Below, piece by piece: positions 43,751-52,949 of a stretch of DNA of 64,000 nucleotides. Origin of the DNA: Synechococcales cyanobacterium CNB (GTDB lineage Bacteria > Planctomycetota > Phycisphaerae > Phycisphaerales > UBA1924); assembly GCA_030263455.1 (NCBI GenBank), contig SZOZ01000002.1, positions 124,001 through 188,000 on the forward strand, written 5' to 3'. Within the stretch, counting starts at the first letter, position 1; each line of letters begins with the position of its first letter. The notes beneath the pieces are model-generated. The model searched no databases. It worked only from the letters and a program-made list of their open reading frames with translations, and was not told the DNA's origin. Made by a program: the position numbers and the translations under genes.

Positions 43751-45466
43751 TCAGCCGTGTTCCTGGGCGGGGGTCGCGTCGGTGTTCAGGGCAGCGAGGA
43801 ACTCGGTCCACGTCGCGGCACCCGTCAGCCGCTGCACCGTCTCCGAAGACTGGGCGGTCTGGGCAATGCTGGCCAGGAGGCGTAACTGGTACTCCGGCTG
43901 CGAGGCAGGCGTTATCAGCAGGATGACCAGGCGGGCGGGCTGCTCGTCGGGCCCATCGAAGTCCACTCCACCCGCGACACGGCCGATCGCCACCACCGGG
44001 GTTTCGATCTCCGAGAGCCTCGCGTGCGGCACCGCGATCCCCCCACCGATCCCGCTCCCCATCAGCCGCTCCCGAGCCAGAGCGGCTTCGGCCACCACGT
44101 CCGCGTGCAGCGCGGGGTTCGCATCCGCGGCCGCCCGTGCGAGCGCGCGGATCGCCTCCGTCGAGTTGGAGGCCTCAAGATGCGGAACGAAGGACTTCGA
44201 GGACGCGTACGCCCAGAACCGCACGGGCTTCTGCTTGCCCAGCGACCACTGCACCAGCATCCCGCTTGTGATCGAAGTCAGCAACGCCATCACCACCAGC
44301 GCCACGAACAGACGCTCGTTGATCAGCCCCGCCTCCAGCGCGAGCAGACCCAGGATGATCTCCATGGCGCCGCGCGCGTTCATCCCGAACCCGATCGCCC
44401 ACGCCTCGCGACTGCGGAAACCCGCGAACCGCGCCGAGACCACGCACCCAGCCAGTTTGCCCACCGTTGCCAGCACGAGCACGATCATCACCAGTCCGAT
44501 GTCGAAGTTCGCCGCGAAGTCCACGCGCAGGCCGATGCTGGCGAAGAAGAGCGGCGCGAAGATGAACGACACGAACTGCTCGATGATCTCTCGCGTCCGC
44601 GGGCGCAGGTGCCGCGAATCCCCCATCGCGACCCCGCAGATGAACGCCCCGAAGATCGCGTGCACCCCGATCCACTCCGTGAACGCGGCGCACGCGATCG
44701 TGACCACCAGCGCGAACCCCAGCACCCCCCCCGGAAAACTCGTGTGCGCCTGCACCCACGGCAGGCTCCGGTCGATCAGCCACCGACCGACGACGAGCAT
44801 GAAGGCCACGAAGGCGAGCGTGAGCGCGATCGTGTGCCAGAGCTCCAGCCCGCTCGACACCGCGTGCCCCATCATGGCGAGCACCATGGCGAAGATGATC
44901 CACCCTGCCAGGTCGTTGAAGACCGCGGCCGCGATGATCGTCATCCCCAGGTCCGTGCGGAAGAGCTGCAGGTCGATCAGCATCTTGGCGATCACCGGCA
45001 GCGCGGAGATCGCGAGGGCGGTCGCCATGAAGAGCGCGAAGATGCGGACGTTCACCCCCTCGTCCCATCCCATCGCCTTCGGCACGAGCAGTGCGGGCAC
45101 GAGAGCGATCACGAACGGCACGACCATCCCCCCGACGCCCACCGACAACGCCGCCACGCGCCGCCGCCAGATCGTCGAGAGGTCCACCTCCATCCCCGCC
45201 ACCAGCAGAAAAAGCGTGATCGCGACCGTCGTCATGCCGTGCATCACCTGCGGCAGCGGCCCCTCACGCGGGAAGAGCCACTCTCCAAGCTCCGGCAGGG
45301 CGGCCTGCATCACGGTCGGCCCGAGCAGGATGCCCGCCGCGATCTCGCCGATGACCGCGGGCTGACCGAGCCGCCGCGCCGCCTCGCCCAGCGCACGAGC
45401 CGCCGCGAGCAACACGCCCAGCGAGACCAGCAGCACCACGATCTCGTGGTGGGAGAGCTGGTTCAT
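43751..45466 (-). CDS. CPA2 Na+/H+ antiporter with C-terminal PTS EIIA-2 domain
   Basis: A 571-residue protein. Residues about 1-405 are a CPA2-type cation/proton antiporter with some twelve helices (GQPAVIGEIAAGILLGP, FLLVAGMEVDL, FNDLAGWIIF, FGAFICGVAMGD). Residues about 425-560 are a PTS EIIA type-2 (fructose/Ntr) domain, with the phosphorylatable His in IGGGIAVPHARL. Phosphorylation could tie ion transport to the cell's energy or nitrogen state, a known idea for such fusions. Its ATG overlaps the stop of the Usp gene by 4 nt, and the two proteins are therefore likely made together. Confidence 0.9.
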   Translation of the reverse strand: MNQLSHHEIVVLLVSLGVLLAAARALGEAARRLGQPAVIGEIAAGILLGPTVMQAALPELGEWLFPREGPLPQVMHGMTTVAITLFLLVAGMEVDLSTIWRRRVAALSVGVGGMVVPFVIALVPALLVPKAMGWDEGVNVRIFALFMATALAISALPVIAKMLIDLQLFRTDLGMTIIAAAVFNDLAGWIIFAMVLAMMGHAVSSGLELWHTIALTLAFVAFMLVVGRWLIDRSLPWVQAHTSFPGGVLGFALVVTIACAAFTEWIGVHAIFGAFICGVAMGDSRHLRPRTREIIEQFVSFIFAPLFFASIGLRVDFAANFDIGLVMIVLVLATVGKLAGCVVSARFAGFRSREAWAIGFGMNARGAMEIILGLLALEAGLINERLFVALVVMALLTSITSGMLVQWSLGKQKPVRFWAYASSKSFVPHLEASNSTEAIRALARAAADANPALHADVVAEAALARERLMGSGIGGGIAVPHARLSEIETPVVAIGRVAGGVDFDGPDEQPARLVILLITPASQPEYQLRLLASIAQTAQSSETVQRLTGAATWTEFLAALNTDATPAQEHG

Positions 45467-46323
45467 TCGCCCCCCTCTCCCTCAGCGATTGGTTCTCGAC
45501 GTGAACGGTGCAGCAGGATCGAGCACGGAAAACGCTGGAGGATCGTGTCTGTCGGGTGACCAAAGAACCGGTCCAGCAACCCCAGCCGACGGGGCGGGGC
45601 GGCCACCGCCAGCAGGTCCGCCTTCTGCTCCTCCGCGAACCGCATCGTCTCCACATAGTCACGCCCGCTCAGGCACGTCACACGCACCGGCAGCCCCTCG
45701 AGGTTGATCGTCCCCAGGAAGTCGGCCACGCGGAAACGCTCCGAGGCCGCCCTCAACCGCTCGTGCTGCTCTCGCTCGTCGCCCGGTCCGGTCGCCCCCG
45801 GCGCGTGCGGGTCGAACTCGTACACGACGTGCAGCGCGAGCACGTTCGCCTTGCGCGCAAACGCCGCCATGTCGCGCATCAGCCGCGCCGAGCGCTCGTC
45901 CACGTCGATGCCGACGACGAGCGTGCGCACCAGCCGATCCGGCGGGAACTGGTGGATCGAGAGATAGACCGACCGCTCCGCGTGGCGTGCGAGCCGGCGC
46001 GCCAGCGAGCCGACGATCCCCCGCAGCAGCGGGTCCGACTGCAGCGCGCCCGCGAAGATCAGGTCCGCCCCCTGCCGCGCCGCTTCCGAGAGAATCACCC
46101 GCTCCGGCGCGCCCTCGCGCTCGACGACTTCCGCCTCGACGCCCGGCAGCGCATCAGCGACGATCCGGCGCACCTCGTCCCCCTCGCGCCCCGCGTGAAC
46201 GAACGTGAGTTTCGACCCGCACGCCGCCGCCAGGCGACCCGCCTCCACGGCCACTTCCCTGGCGTGGGGCGAAGGGGCGATGCAGGCGAGCACGTGCTTG
46301 AAAGGTCCGAGGTCCGTGGTCAT
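45463..46323 (-). CDS. Tandem universal stress protein
   Basis: A 286-residue protein with two Usp domains. The first (about 8-140) begins FKHVLACIAPSPHAREVAVEAG; the second (about 150-280) begins VRTLVVGIDVDERS and ends FPCSILLHRSR. The ATP-binding G-x2-G-x9-G-S/T loop is not well kept in the second domain (GLLDRFFGHPTDTILQ), so nucleotide binding is uncertain. Position 46323 starts the family fold; the in-frame start at 46401 adds residues of odd composition. It overlaps the antiporter gene by 4 nt, so it may regulate that transporter. Confidence 0.87.
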   Translation of the reverse strand: MTTDLGPFKHVLACIAPSPHAREVAVEAGRLAAACGSKLTFVHAGREGDEVRRIVADALPGVEAEVVEREGAPERVILSEAARQGADLIFAGALQSDPLLRGIVGSLARRLARHAERSVYLSIHQFPPDRLVRTLVVGIDVDERSARLMRDMAAFARKANVLALHVVYEFDPHAPGATGPGDEREQHERLRAASERFRVADFLGTINLEGLPVRVTCLSGRDYVETMRFAEEQKADLLAVAAPPRRLGLLDRFFGHPTDTILQRFPCSILLHRSRREPIAEGEGGE

Positions 46324-46367
46324 GGCGCGGCAGTCTACCCCGCCCTCTCTCCCCACGTCCCGCGCAC

Positions 46368-46405
46368 GAGAAAGGGCGTGCCGATCGTGAGACGACGGCA
46401 CGCCC
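46368..46405 (-). terminator. Terminator after the dockerin protein gene
   Basis: GGGCGTGCCG (46374-46383) pairs perfectly with CGGCACGCCC (46396-46405) over a 12-nt loop; on the minus strand it is followed by TTTCTCGTG. It begins 31 nt beyond the stop of the leftward dockerin gene. Confidence 0.65.
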
Positions 46406-46435
46406 GGAGGGGAAGCGAAGATCGCGGCGAACGCG

Positions 46436-48256
46436 CTATGGGCAGCCCGCGGTGAACGAGTTCAGGAACGCCAGCAGGTCCAGCGTGTTCACCACCGTGT
46501 CCCCGTTGAAGTCCGCGCGAGGGTCGCCGCTCGTGTAGGCGTTCAGGAACGCCAGCACGTCCAGCGTGTTCACCACCGTGTCCCCGTTGAAGTCCGCGGG
46601 GCACGGTTCCTCCGGCATCGGCGTCGCGTACGCGCGGATGTCGTGGAACACGTCGAACCCGATGTACCGCGGCGCGCCGGGTGTCACCGCCTTCCACGTG
46701 CTCTCCACGCGGATGCGACCCTCGGAACGGAGCGGGATGAGCGAGAGATCGACCAGCTCCATCCGCCGCGAGTTGAACGTCCCCTCGTCGACACCCACAG
46801 CCGACAACTGATGAATCTGGAGCAGCCTCACGGCCTCATGGACGCGGCTGTCCGTCAGGTCAACGTGCCCGCGCGCGACCGGGTGCAGGTGTGCATACCC
46901 GTTCGGCGCGCCATTCACGACGCTCAGCGTCAACCCGTTCAGCTCGTACCCCGCCGTCACCGGCTCGACAATCATCTCGTAGTTGAACTGGATCACCGAG
47001 TCAGACGCCGGCCGAGGACTGAGGAACGAGAGTTCGACCGCGTGCCTGCCCAGTTGTCCGCTGCCGTGGATCGCGCCGGAGAAGTTCGTGCCGTTGATCG
47101 GCGAGCCGTTCACGAACATCTTGACCGTCGCCGGATCGACGATGTACAGCACCTTGAACGGCTCGTTCCCCCCCGGCGTCCCGTCCGCGTGGTACGAGAG
47201 CGCTGGCCCCTTCGGCGATGACCCGATGGACGCGATCGCTGCCCGACCCGAGCCAGGACAGTCGATGACCGCCTGCTTGCTCGCGTCGGCGCAGAGCGCG
47301 ACTCCGGCGTATGCAATGTACGACCGGATCGGGTCTTCCATTGACCGCATGAACGCCTGCACGACCGCCTCGCCCACCGCGCCAGACGCCGCGAGCGCGT
47401 AGTTGTTCACGCGAATGTCGAACTCCATGCTCTGCCCCACCACGAGTTCGAACTCGGTGCGCGATTCGGTCTCGAAGATGAGGTGCGGGTCCACGCCGAG
47501 CGGTTGAGGGCAATCCGACTCCATGTCCACAGGCGGCGCATCTCCCCCGCCGGGGTCCGACGCCGCGTACGCCCCCGTCCGAACGTCGTTCGCTCCGGCC
47601 ACGACGGTCGGCATTCCCGCGCGGTTGACGAGCCTGATCGAGATGTCTCCGAACCCGTTCTCAATGTGGTTGGTCAGACGGAATCGGAGCGTACGCGTCC
47701 CGCCGGGATGATCGCAGAACGCTGCGCTGTCCCCGATGAGTTTCAGATCAAGCCCCGGCACGCCGGGGTTAACAGGCGATTCCTTCGAGACGATGACCTT
47801 CAGATCGCCCTGCTGTCGCAGTACCACCCCATCCGAGAACGTGAGCGTGGAAACGACGATCAGGTCGCAGAGCCGCTCCTGTCCCGCCGCGACAGGCACG
47901 TCGATCGGGATCATCGTGACCCCCCCCGTATCCACCGTGAACGGGCCGAACACGAACGGCCCCCCATCCGGATCGGGATCGCACGCCAGCGTCGCTTCCA
48001 TCATCACAGTCGCGGTCACCGGCGGGCACCCCCCTCCGAACGTCGCGCCGACCAGGCCCACAAAGTGCAGCGTGTCCACCCGCACGAGACCCGGCTCATT
48101 CTCGAGAACGTTCGCGTCCTGTATGCCCTTCGAGAATGAATACGTCCGCCCGCACAGGAACGGCGGCGCGGTCCCGATCTGCGCCAGCGACGGCGACGCC
48201 ACGAGCCCGAGCAGCACGCCCGCAAGCAACATCTTCCGATTGATTCGCCTGAACAT
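46436..48256 (-). CDS. Secreted protein with GC-type dockerin, body unknown
   Basis: A 606-residue exported protein with a signal peptide to about residue 25 (ending SPSLAQ). The body is beta-rich and Cys-containing and shows no recognised catalytic motif; it is built from strands like those of extracellular adhesin-type modules. The last 55 residues are the GC-type dockerin, PCPADFNGDTVVNTLDVLAF and a second copy ending FTAGCP. It is divergent from the ECF sigma gene, 164 nt apart. A terminator lies right after its stop. A structural role at the cell surface is likely but unproven. Confidence 0.82.
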   Translation of the reverse strand: MFRRINRKMLLAGVLLGLVASPSLAQIGTAPPFLCGRTYSFSKGIQDANVLENEPGLVRVDTLHFVGLVGATFGGGCPPVTATVMMEATLACDPDPDGGPFVFGPFTVDTGGVTMIPIDVPVAAGQERLCDLIVVSTLTFSDGVVLRQQGDLKVIVSKESPVNPGVPGLDLKLIGDSAAFCDHPGGTRTLRFRLTNHIENGFGDISIRLVNRAGMPTVVAGANDVRTGAYAASDPGGGDAPPVDMESDCPQPLGVDPHLIFETESRTEFELVVGQSMEFDIRVNNYALAASGAVGEAVVQAFMRSMEDPIRSYIAYAGVALCADASKQAVIDCPGSGRAAIASIGSSPKGPALSYHADGTPGGNEPFKVLYIVDPATVKMFVNGSPINGTNFSGAIHGSGQLGRHAVELSFLSPRPASDSVIQFNYEMIVEPVTAGYELNGLTLSVVNGAPNGYAHLHPVARGHVDLTDSRVHEAVRLLQIHQLSAVGVDEGTFNSRRMELVDLSLIPLRSEGRIRVESTWKAVTPGAPRYIGFDVFHDIRAYATPMPEEPCPADFNGDTVVNTLDVLAFLNAYTSGDPRADFNGDTVVNTLDLLAFLNSFTAGCP

Positions 48257-48420
48257 GATCCCTCCTGCGTGTTACGAGATACGAGCGGCGGACCCGACGG
48301 CCCCGCCACCCGGGTTCCACGCCCCGGGCGGGGGTTTCTCACCGATTCGCGCCGTCTTTCGTGCCTCCGCGGTTACCATGGCCCCAACGGGGGGCACGCC
48401 CCCGACCGGGGAATCGGGGC

Positions 48421-49026
48421 ATGGACCACACCGCCCGGGAATGGGTCACGACCACCACGATCCTGCACGACCTGCGGGACGCCCGAAACGACCGCGCCTG
48501 GGAGCGATTCGTCAACCGTTTCCGCGATCCGCTGGTCGCCTTCGCCCGGCGCTCGGGCCTCTCCAGGGCCGACGCCGACGACGCGGCACAGGAAACGCTC
48601 GTCGAACTCGCCCGCTCCCTGCGGGAAGACCGCTACGACCGTGACAAGGGCCGCCTCAGCGCGTGGCTCTTCGGCATCGCACGTCGGTGCGTCCTTCGCC
48701 ACCGCCAGCGCGAGGCCCGCTCACGCGAGCGCCCCTTCGACGACGAAACCAGCCGCACCATCGACCCGCCCGCCGATGAGAAGTCGGTCGAGGACCTGTG
48801 GAACACCGAGTGGGAGCGCTGGGCCTGGACCGCCTGCCTCGAACGCGCCCGCGCCGAGTTCGAGCCGGCCACCCTCCGCGCATTCCTGCTCGTCGTACAG
48901 GGCGAGCGGGCCGCCGACTCGGTCGCGGAGGAACTCGGTGTGCCCGTCAAGACCGTCTACAACGCCAAGCACCGGGTCCTCAAGCGACTCCGCGAACTGC
49001 GCGACGAACTCGAGAACACCGCCTGA
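48421..49026 (+). CDS. ECF-type RNA polymerase sigma factor
   Basis: A 201-residue sigma-70-family protein of the ECF group. Region 2 is WERFVNRFRDPLVAFARRSG, DADDAAQETLVEL and WLFGIARRCVLRHRQ; region 4 is FEPATLRAFLLVVQGERAAD with VAEELGVPVKTVYNAKHRVLKRLRE, including a helix-turn-helix. The gene is followed after 17 nt by a Ser/Thr kinase with an anti-sigma-like zinc finger. Planctomycete ECF factors paired with such kinases are a known class, so phosphorylation may control this sigma. The ATG at 48421 is preceded by GGGGC rather than a standard ribosome site. Confidence 0.88.
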   Translation: MDHTAREWVTTTTILHDLRDARNDRAWERFVNRFRDPLVAFARRSGLSRADADDAAQETLVELARSLREDRYDRDKGRLSAWLFGIARRCVLRHRQREARSRERPFDDETSRTIDPPADEKSVEDLWNTEWERWAWTACLERARAEFEPATLRAFLLVVQGERAADSVAEELGVPVKTVYNAKHRVLKRLRELRDELENTA

Positions 49027-49043
49027 CCCGCGGGAGCGCGCCG

Positions 49044-51164
49044 ATGCACTGCCCCGACATCGTCGAACTCGAACGCTTCGCCACCGAGTCCCTCAGCCCG
49101 GAGTCCGCCGCGAGCCTCGCCTCTCACCTGCGCGAATGCCCCGCCTGTGCCGACCGACTCGTCGAGATCAAGGCCAACCTCACGGCCGCCGCGCCCATCT
49201 CGGGCATCCTGCGCGATACCGGCGTTCTCGCCGAACTCGGCCCCGGCGCACGGTTCGTCGAAGGCTTCCGCATCCTTCGCGAGATCGGTCGCGGCGGGTC
49301 CGGCGTCGTCTTCGAGGCCGAGCAGGCCAGCCCGCGACGAGCCGTCGCGCTCAAACTCCTCCGGCGATCGCCGAACGACAACGACGCACGCCACTTTCGC
49401 CGCGAGGTCGCCGCACTCGCACGCCTCGATCACCCCGGCATCGCCGCGCTCCACGCCGCGGGGGAGACGCCCGACGGGGACCGCTTCCTCGCCATGGAAC
49501 TCGTCCGCGGCCTCCCGCTCAACGCCTACGCCTCCGAGCGCACACTCACCATCCGCGCCCGCCTCGAACTCTTCGCCGACGCCTGCGACGCCGTCGCCTT
49601 CGCGCACGGCCGCGGCGTCATCCACCGCGACCTCAAGCCCTCGAACATCCTCGTCACCGACGGCACCGACGGCTCGCCCGCGCCCAAGGTGCTCGATTTC
49701 GGCCTCGCCCGCATCCTCGAACACGATTCATTGACGCGCGGGGCGCCCCTCGGCGCAACACTCGCCGAGTTCGGCTCCATCTCCGGCACCCTCCCGTACA
49801 TGAGCCCCGAGCAGGCCCGAGGCGACCCCCTCGCCGTCGACGCACGCACCGACGTCTACTCCCTCGGCGTCATCCTCTATGAACTCCTCACCGACCGCCT
49901 CCCCCTCGACCTTGATCGAACGAGCGTCACCGGCGCGATCCGCGCCATCTGCGAGCAGGCCCCCGCCGGCCCGCGCACGCTGCGCCCCGACCTGCCCCGC
50001 GACCTCGAGACGATCGCGCTCAAGGCGCTCGAGAAGGACCCCGACCGCCGCTACCCCTCCGCCGCCGCGCTCGCCGACGACGTGCGCCGCTTCCTCCGCC
50101 ACGAGCCGATCTCCGCGCGCCGCCCAACCGCCGCCTACCACGCCGCCCGCTTCATGCGCCGCCACCGGCTGGGCGTGCTCGCCTCCACGCTCGCCTTCCT
50201 CGCACTCCTCGGCGCGGCGGGCATCGCCACGGCTCAGGCGGTGCGCGCCACCCGCAACGAGGCCCTCGCCCTGCACGAGGCCGAGACCGCACTCGATGTC
50301 TCCCGCTTCCTGCAGGACATCTTCGCCGCCGTCGAGCGCGGGCGACACGACATGACCCTCCGCGACGCCCTCGACGGCGCAACCCGCCGCCTCGACGCGG
50401 GCGCGCTCCGCGGCCGGCCCGCCATCGAGGCCCCCGTCCGCAACGCCGTCGGCAACGCCTACCGCGCCCTGGGACTGCTCGACGAGGCCGAGCGGCACAT
50501 GACCACCGCGCTCGACATCGCACGACGCGAACTCCCCATCCACCATGAGCAGCGCATGTCCATCCTGAACGACCTCGGCCTCCTCTGCAAGGACCGCGCC
50601 GACTTCGCCGGCGCGGAACGCTACCTCCGCGAGACCGCCGAGGCCCGCGCGGCCGCTCACGGACCCGACGACCGGCGCACCGGCAAGGCCCGCGCCAACC
50701 ACGCCGCCGCCCTCGTCGATCTCGGCGAACTCGACCAGGCCCGCGACGCGATGGCCGGCGCGCTCCGCTCCGCCCGCCGACACGAGGCCGACGACCCCGA
50801 GAACCTCGCCGCCTGCCTCAACACCCTCGGCAAACTTGAACACCGCCGAGGCAACCTCAGCGTGGCGGAGTTCCACCTGCGCGAATCGCTTGACCGCATC
50901 CACGACCTCCACGGGGACGAGCACCCGGCCGTCCCCGTGGTCACCATGAACCTCGCCGCCGTTCTTCGGGACCGAGGAGACACGAAAGCCGCACACGCGC
51001 TCTATCGGCGTGCCCTCGACCTCCGCGTCCGCCTCCACGGCCTCGACCACCCTGCCACCCTCGCCGCCGCTGCCGCGCTCGACGCGCTCGGAACGCAGGA
51101 ACAAGGCGTGCCGGAGCCACGCCCCGGCACGCCCGCTGATGACGGTGTTGACGGCTCGGACTGA
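49044..51164 (+). CDS. Ser/Thr protein kinase with zinc finger, membrane helix and TPRs
   Basis: A 706-residue membrane kinase. At the N-terminus HLRECPAC (His28, Cys32, Cys35) is the zinc motif of anti-sigma (zf-HC2/ZAS) domains. The kinase domain (about 75-345) is complete: GRGGSGVV, Lys104 (ALKLL), HRDLKPSN with catalytic Asp196, DFG at 218-220, and SPEQARG. A membrane helix follows (376-396), then an exported part of helical TPR-like repeats (HMTTALDIARREL, LREALD-type blocks). The design suggests an outside signal read by TPRs, relayed by phosphorylation, and acting on the ECF sigma encoded just upstream, with the zinc finger as contact. That circuit is inference. Confidence 0.9.
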   Translation: MHCPDIVELERFATESLSPESAASLASHLRECPACADRLVEIKANLTAAAPISGILRDTGVLAELGPGARFVEGFRILREIGRGGSGVVFEAEQASPRRAVALKLLRRSPNDNDARHFRREVAALARLDHPGIAALHAAGETPDGDRFLAMELVRGLPLNAYASERTLTIRARLELFADACDAVAFAHGRGVIHRDLKPSNILVTDGTDGSPAPKVLDFGLARILEHDSLTRGAPLGATLAEFGSISGTLPYMSPEQARGDPLAVDARTDVYSLGVILYELLTDRLPLDLDRTSVTGAIRAICEQAPAGPRTLRPDLPRDLETIALKALEKDPDRRYPSAAALADDVRRFLRHEPISARRPTAAYHAARFMRRHRLGVLASTLAFLALLGAAGIATAQAVRATRNEALALHEAETALDVSRFLQDIFAAVERGRHDMTLRDALDGATRRLDAGALRGRPAIEAPVRNAVGNAYRALGLLDEAERHMTTALDIARRELPIHHEQRMSILNDLGLLCKDRADFAGAERYLRETAEARAAAHGPDDRRTGKARANHAAALVDLGELDQARDAMAGALRSARRHEADDPENLAACLNTLGKLEHRRGNLSVAEFHLRESLDRIHDLHGDEHPAVPVVTMNLAAVLRDRGDTKAAHALYRRALDLRVRLHGLDHPATLAAAAALDALGTQEQGVPEPRPGTPADDGVDGSD

Positions 51165-51167
51165 CGC

Positions 51168-52634
51168 TTACGGGCAGCCCGCCGTGTAGGCGTTCAGGAA
51201 GGCGATGAAGTCCAGCGAGTTGATCACCGTGTCGCCGTTGAAGTCCGCGCGAGGGTCGTTCGCCGTGTAGGCGTTCAGGAAGGCGATGAAGTCCAGCGAG
51301 TTGACGACGGTGTCGCCGTTGAAGTCGGCGGGGCAGTCGTCGCCCTCATAGACCTCGTACAGGTACGTCATCCCGCCGTTGCCGAACGTGTTGGCGTGGA
51401 CGGACTTCGCCCCGACGAGCACGTACCGCCCGTCGATCGTCATGTCCAGCCCGAACGGCGAGCCGATCGTGTCGACCGAGCCGATCTCGTTCAGCGACCG
51501 GTCGAAGATGCGCACCTCCGGCCTCGTGTTCACCGCGTCGCCCCACGACGCGACCGTGAAGATCGTGCCGTCGGAGTTCGCCTCCGCGCCCACCATCGAG
51601 TTCTGGAACCCGCCGGACCCGACGTACCCGTCCGTCGCGATCACCTGCCCGGTGCTGACGTCGATGACGCGGTAGTTGTTCGGCAGGTAGCCCTGCGCGT
51701 AGTTGTGGCTCGCCGCCACCGCGAACATCCCGTCCCCGCTCACCGCCATGCCCCATCCGAACCACTCGCTCGACCCGGTCCCGGTGTACGCGGTGCTCCA
51801 CACGCCGCCGACCTCGCGGTCGATCCGGATGTTGAACCCGCCCGCCGCGATGACTTTCCCGTCGCGCGACAGCCGGTGGAACCCGCCCGCGCCGGAGACC
51901 GAGAACGAGCGCAGCGTCGAGAGCGTCGCCACCTCCACGAGTTCGGCCGTCGCCCCGTTCGTGAGCAGGAGCCGCGACCCGTCGTCGCTGAACTCCAGCC
52001 CGGAGACGTACCCCGACCGCGTGAAGCTGTTCATGACCGCGCCGGTCGCGCCGTTCAGGATGACGATCGTGCTCGTCGAGCCGTCGTACGCCGCCGCCGC
52101 CACGACCGAGCCGTCCGCCGACGCGTCCGCGTTCCGCTTGCTCGCGTTGTTGTTCGCGGGCGCGAAGGTGTGGGTCCAGATCGGCACGTTCCCGTTCGCG
52201 TTCGTGAACGCCCTGACGCGCACCGGCCCGCCGCTCGGGAACGAGATGACCACGCCGAGCGACGCGTTCTCCGCGCCGGCGACGCCGACCGAACCGGGGT
52301 CTTCGGCCACCATCGAGTACACGAAGTCCGGCACGCCCGTGCCGTTGGTCGTGAGCCTGCTCACACGCTCGTCGTTGAGGTTGTGCGCCAGCCAGCTCTC
52401 GTTCGTCGTGTCCCCCACCGCGACCGACTCCACGATCGAGACCGGGTCGTGAAGGGTCCACACGATGCCCGTCCGGTACCCCGCACCGGACGCCCGCTCC
52501 CAGCCCGCCGGCCCCAGCGTCCGCACCACCGACGAGCCGTCCGCGTCGTGACGGGCAACGTCGCGCGAAGACTGCCCGTGCGCTCCCGAAGCCAGAAACG
52601 CGGCAACGAACAATCCGCGCACCATCGATCGCAT
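51168..52634 (-). CDS. Secreted beta-propeller-like protein with GC-type dockerin
   Basis: A 488-residue exported protein with a signal peptide ending about residue 21 (SGAHGQ). The body is a WD40/YVTN-like propeller, with repeated blades such as SADGSVVAAAAYDGSTSTI, FSDDGSRLLLTNGATAELVE and MAVSGDGMFAVAASHNYA. The last 55 residues are the GC-type dockerin, here with LDFIAFLNAY in both repeats. ATG 52634 has a GGGAGG ribosome site; the in-frame upstream start at 52844 is not needed. It is convergent with the kinase gene, with only 3 nt between the stops. The ligand or role is unknown. Confidence 0.85.
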   Translation of the reverse strand: MRSMVRGLFVAAFLASGAHGQSSRDVARHDADGSSVVRTLGPAGWERASGAGYRTGIVWTLHDPVSIVESVAVGDTTNESWLAHNLNDERVSRLTTNGTGVPDFVYSMVAEDPGSVGVAGAENASLGVVISFPSGGPVRVRAFTNANGNVPIWTHTFAPANNNASKRNADASADGSVVAAAAYDGSTSTIVILNGATGAVMNSFTRSGYVSGLEFSDDGSRLLLTNGATAELVEVATLSTLRSFSVSGAGGFHRLSRDGKVIAAGGFNIRIDREVGGVWSTAYTGTGSSEWFGWGMAVSGDGMFAVAASHNYAQGYLPNNYRVIDVSTGQVIATDGYVGSGGFQNSMVGAEANSDGTIFTVASWGDAVNTRPEVRIFDRSLNEIGSVDTIGSPFGLDMTIDGRYVLVGAKSVHANTFGNGGMTYLYEVYEGDDCPADFNGDTVVNSLDFIAFLNAYTANDPRADFNGDTVINSLDFIAFLNAYTAGCP

Positions 52635-52949
52635 GGCAAACCTCCCTCTGTTCCTCGTCGGCTTCACGGCAGACCGCACGCCGCACGCCATCGTACAGGC
52701 GCCCGACACCCCGCGCCAAGATCGATCCGCGAGATCGCGGGCTTCCCGCGGGAAGGCCGGGGGGAAGGCGTGCCCCCCGCCCCGCCCGGCAGCGCGCACG
52801 GGGAGGAACGCGAACACGCCCGGCGGGTTCGGGGACGCGACCAACCAGGCCGATCAGGGACGAACGCCCGTCGAGCGGCGCAGCGTGCACGCGGATCACG
52901 CGGCGTGCGCGCCGCCACCGGAGGACCGCGCCGCCGGGAACCGGCCCGC
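52635..52949. other. Gap without a gene
   Basis: 315 nt between the propeller gene and atpA, both leftward. It is very GC-rich with no coding signal, no T-run terminator and no clear promoter. It must carry the promoter of the propeller gene. Confidence 0.5.
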
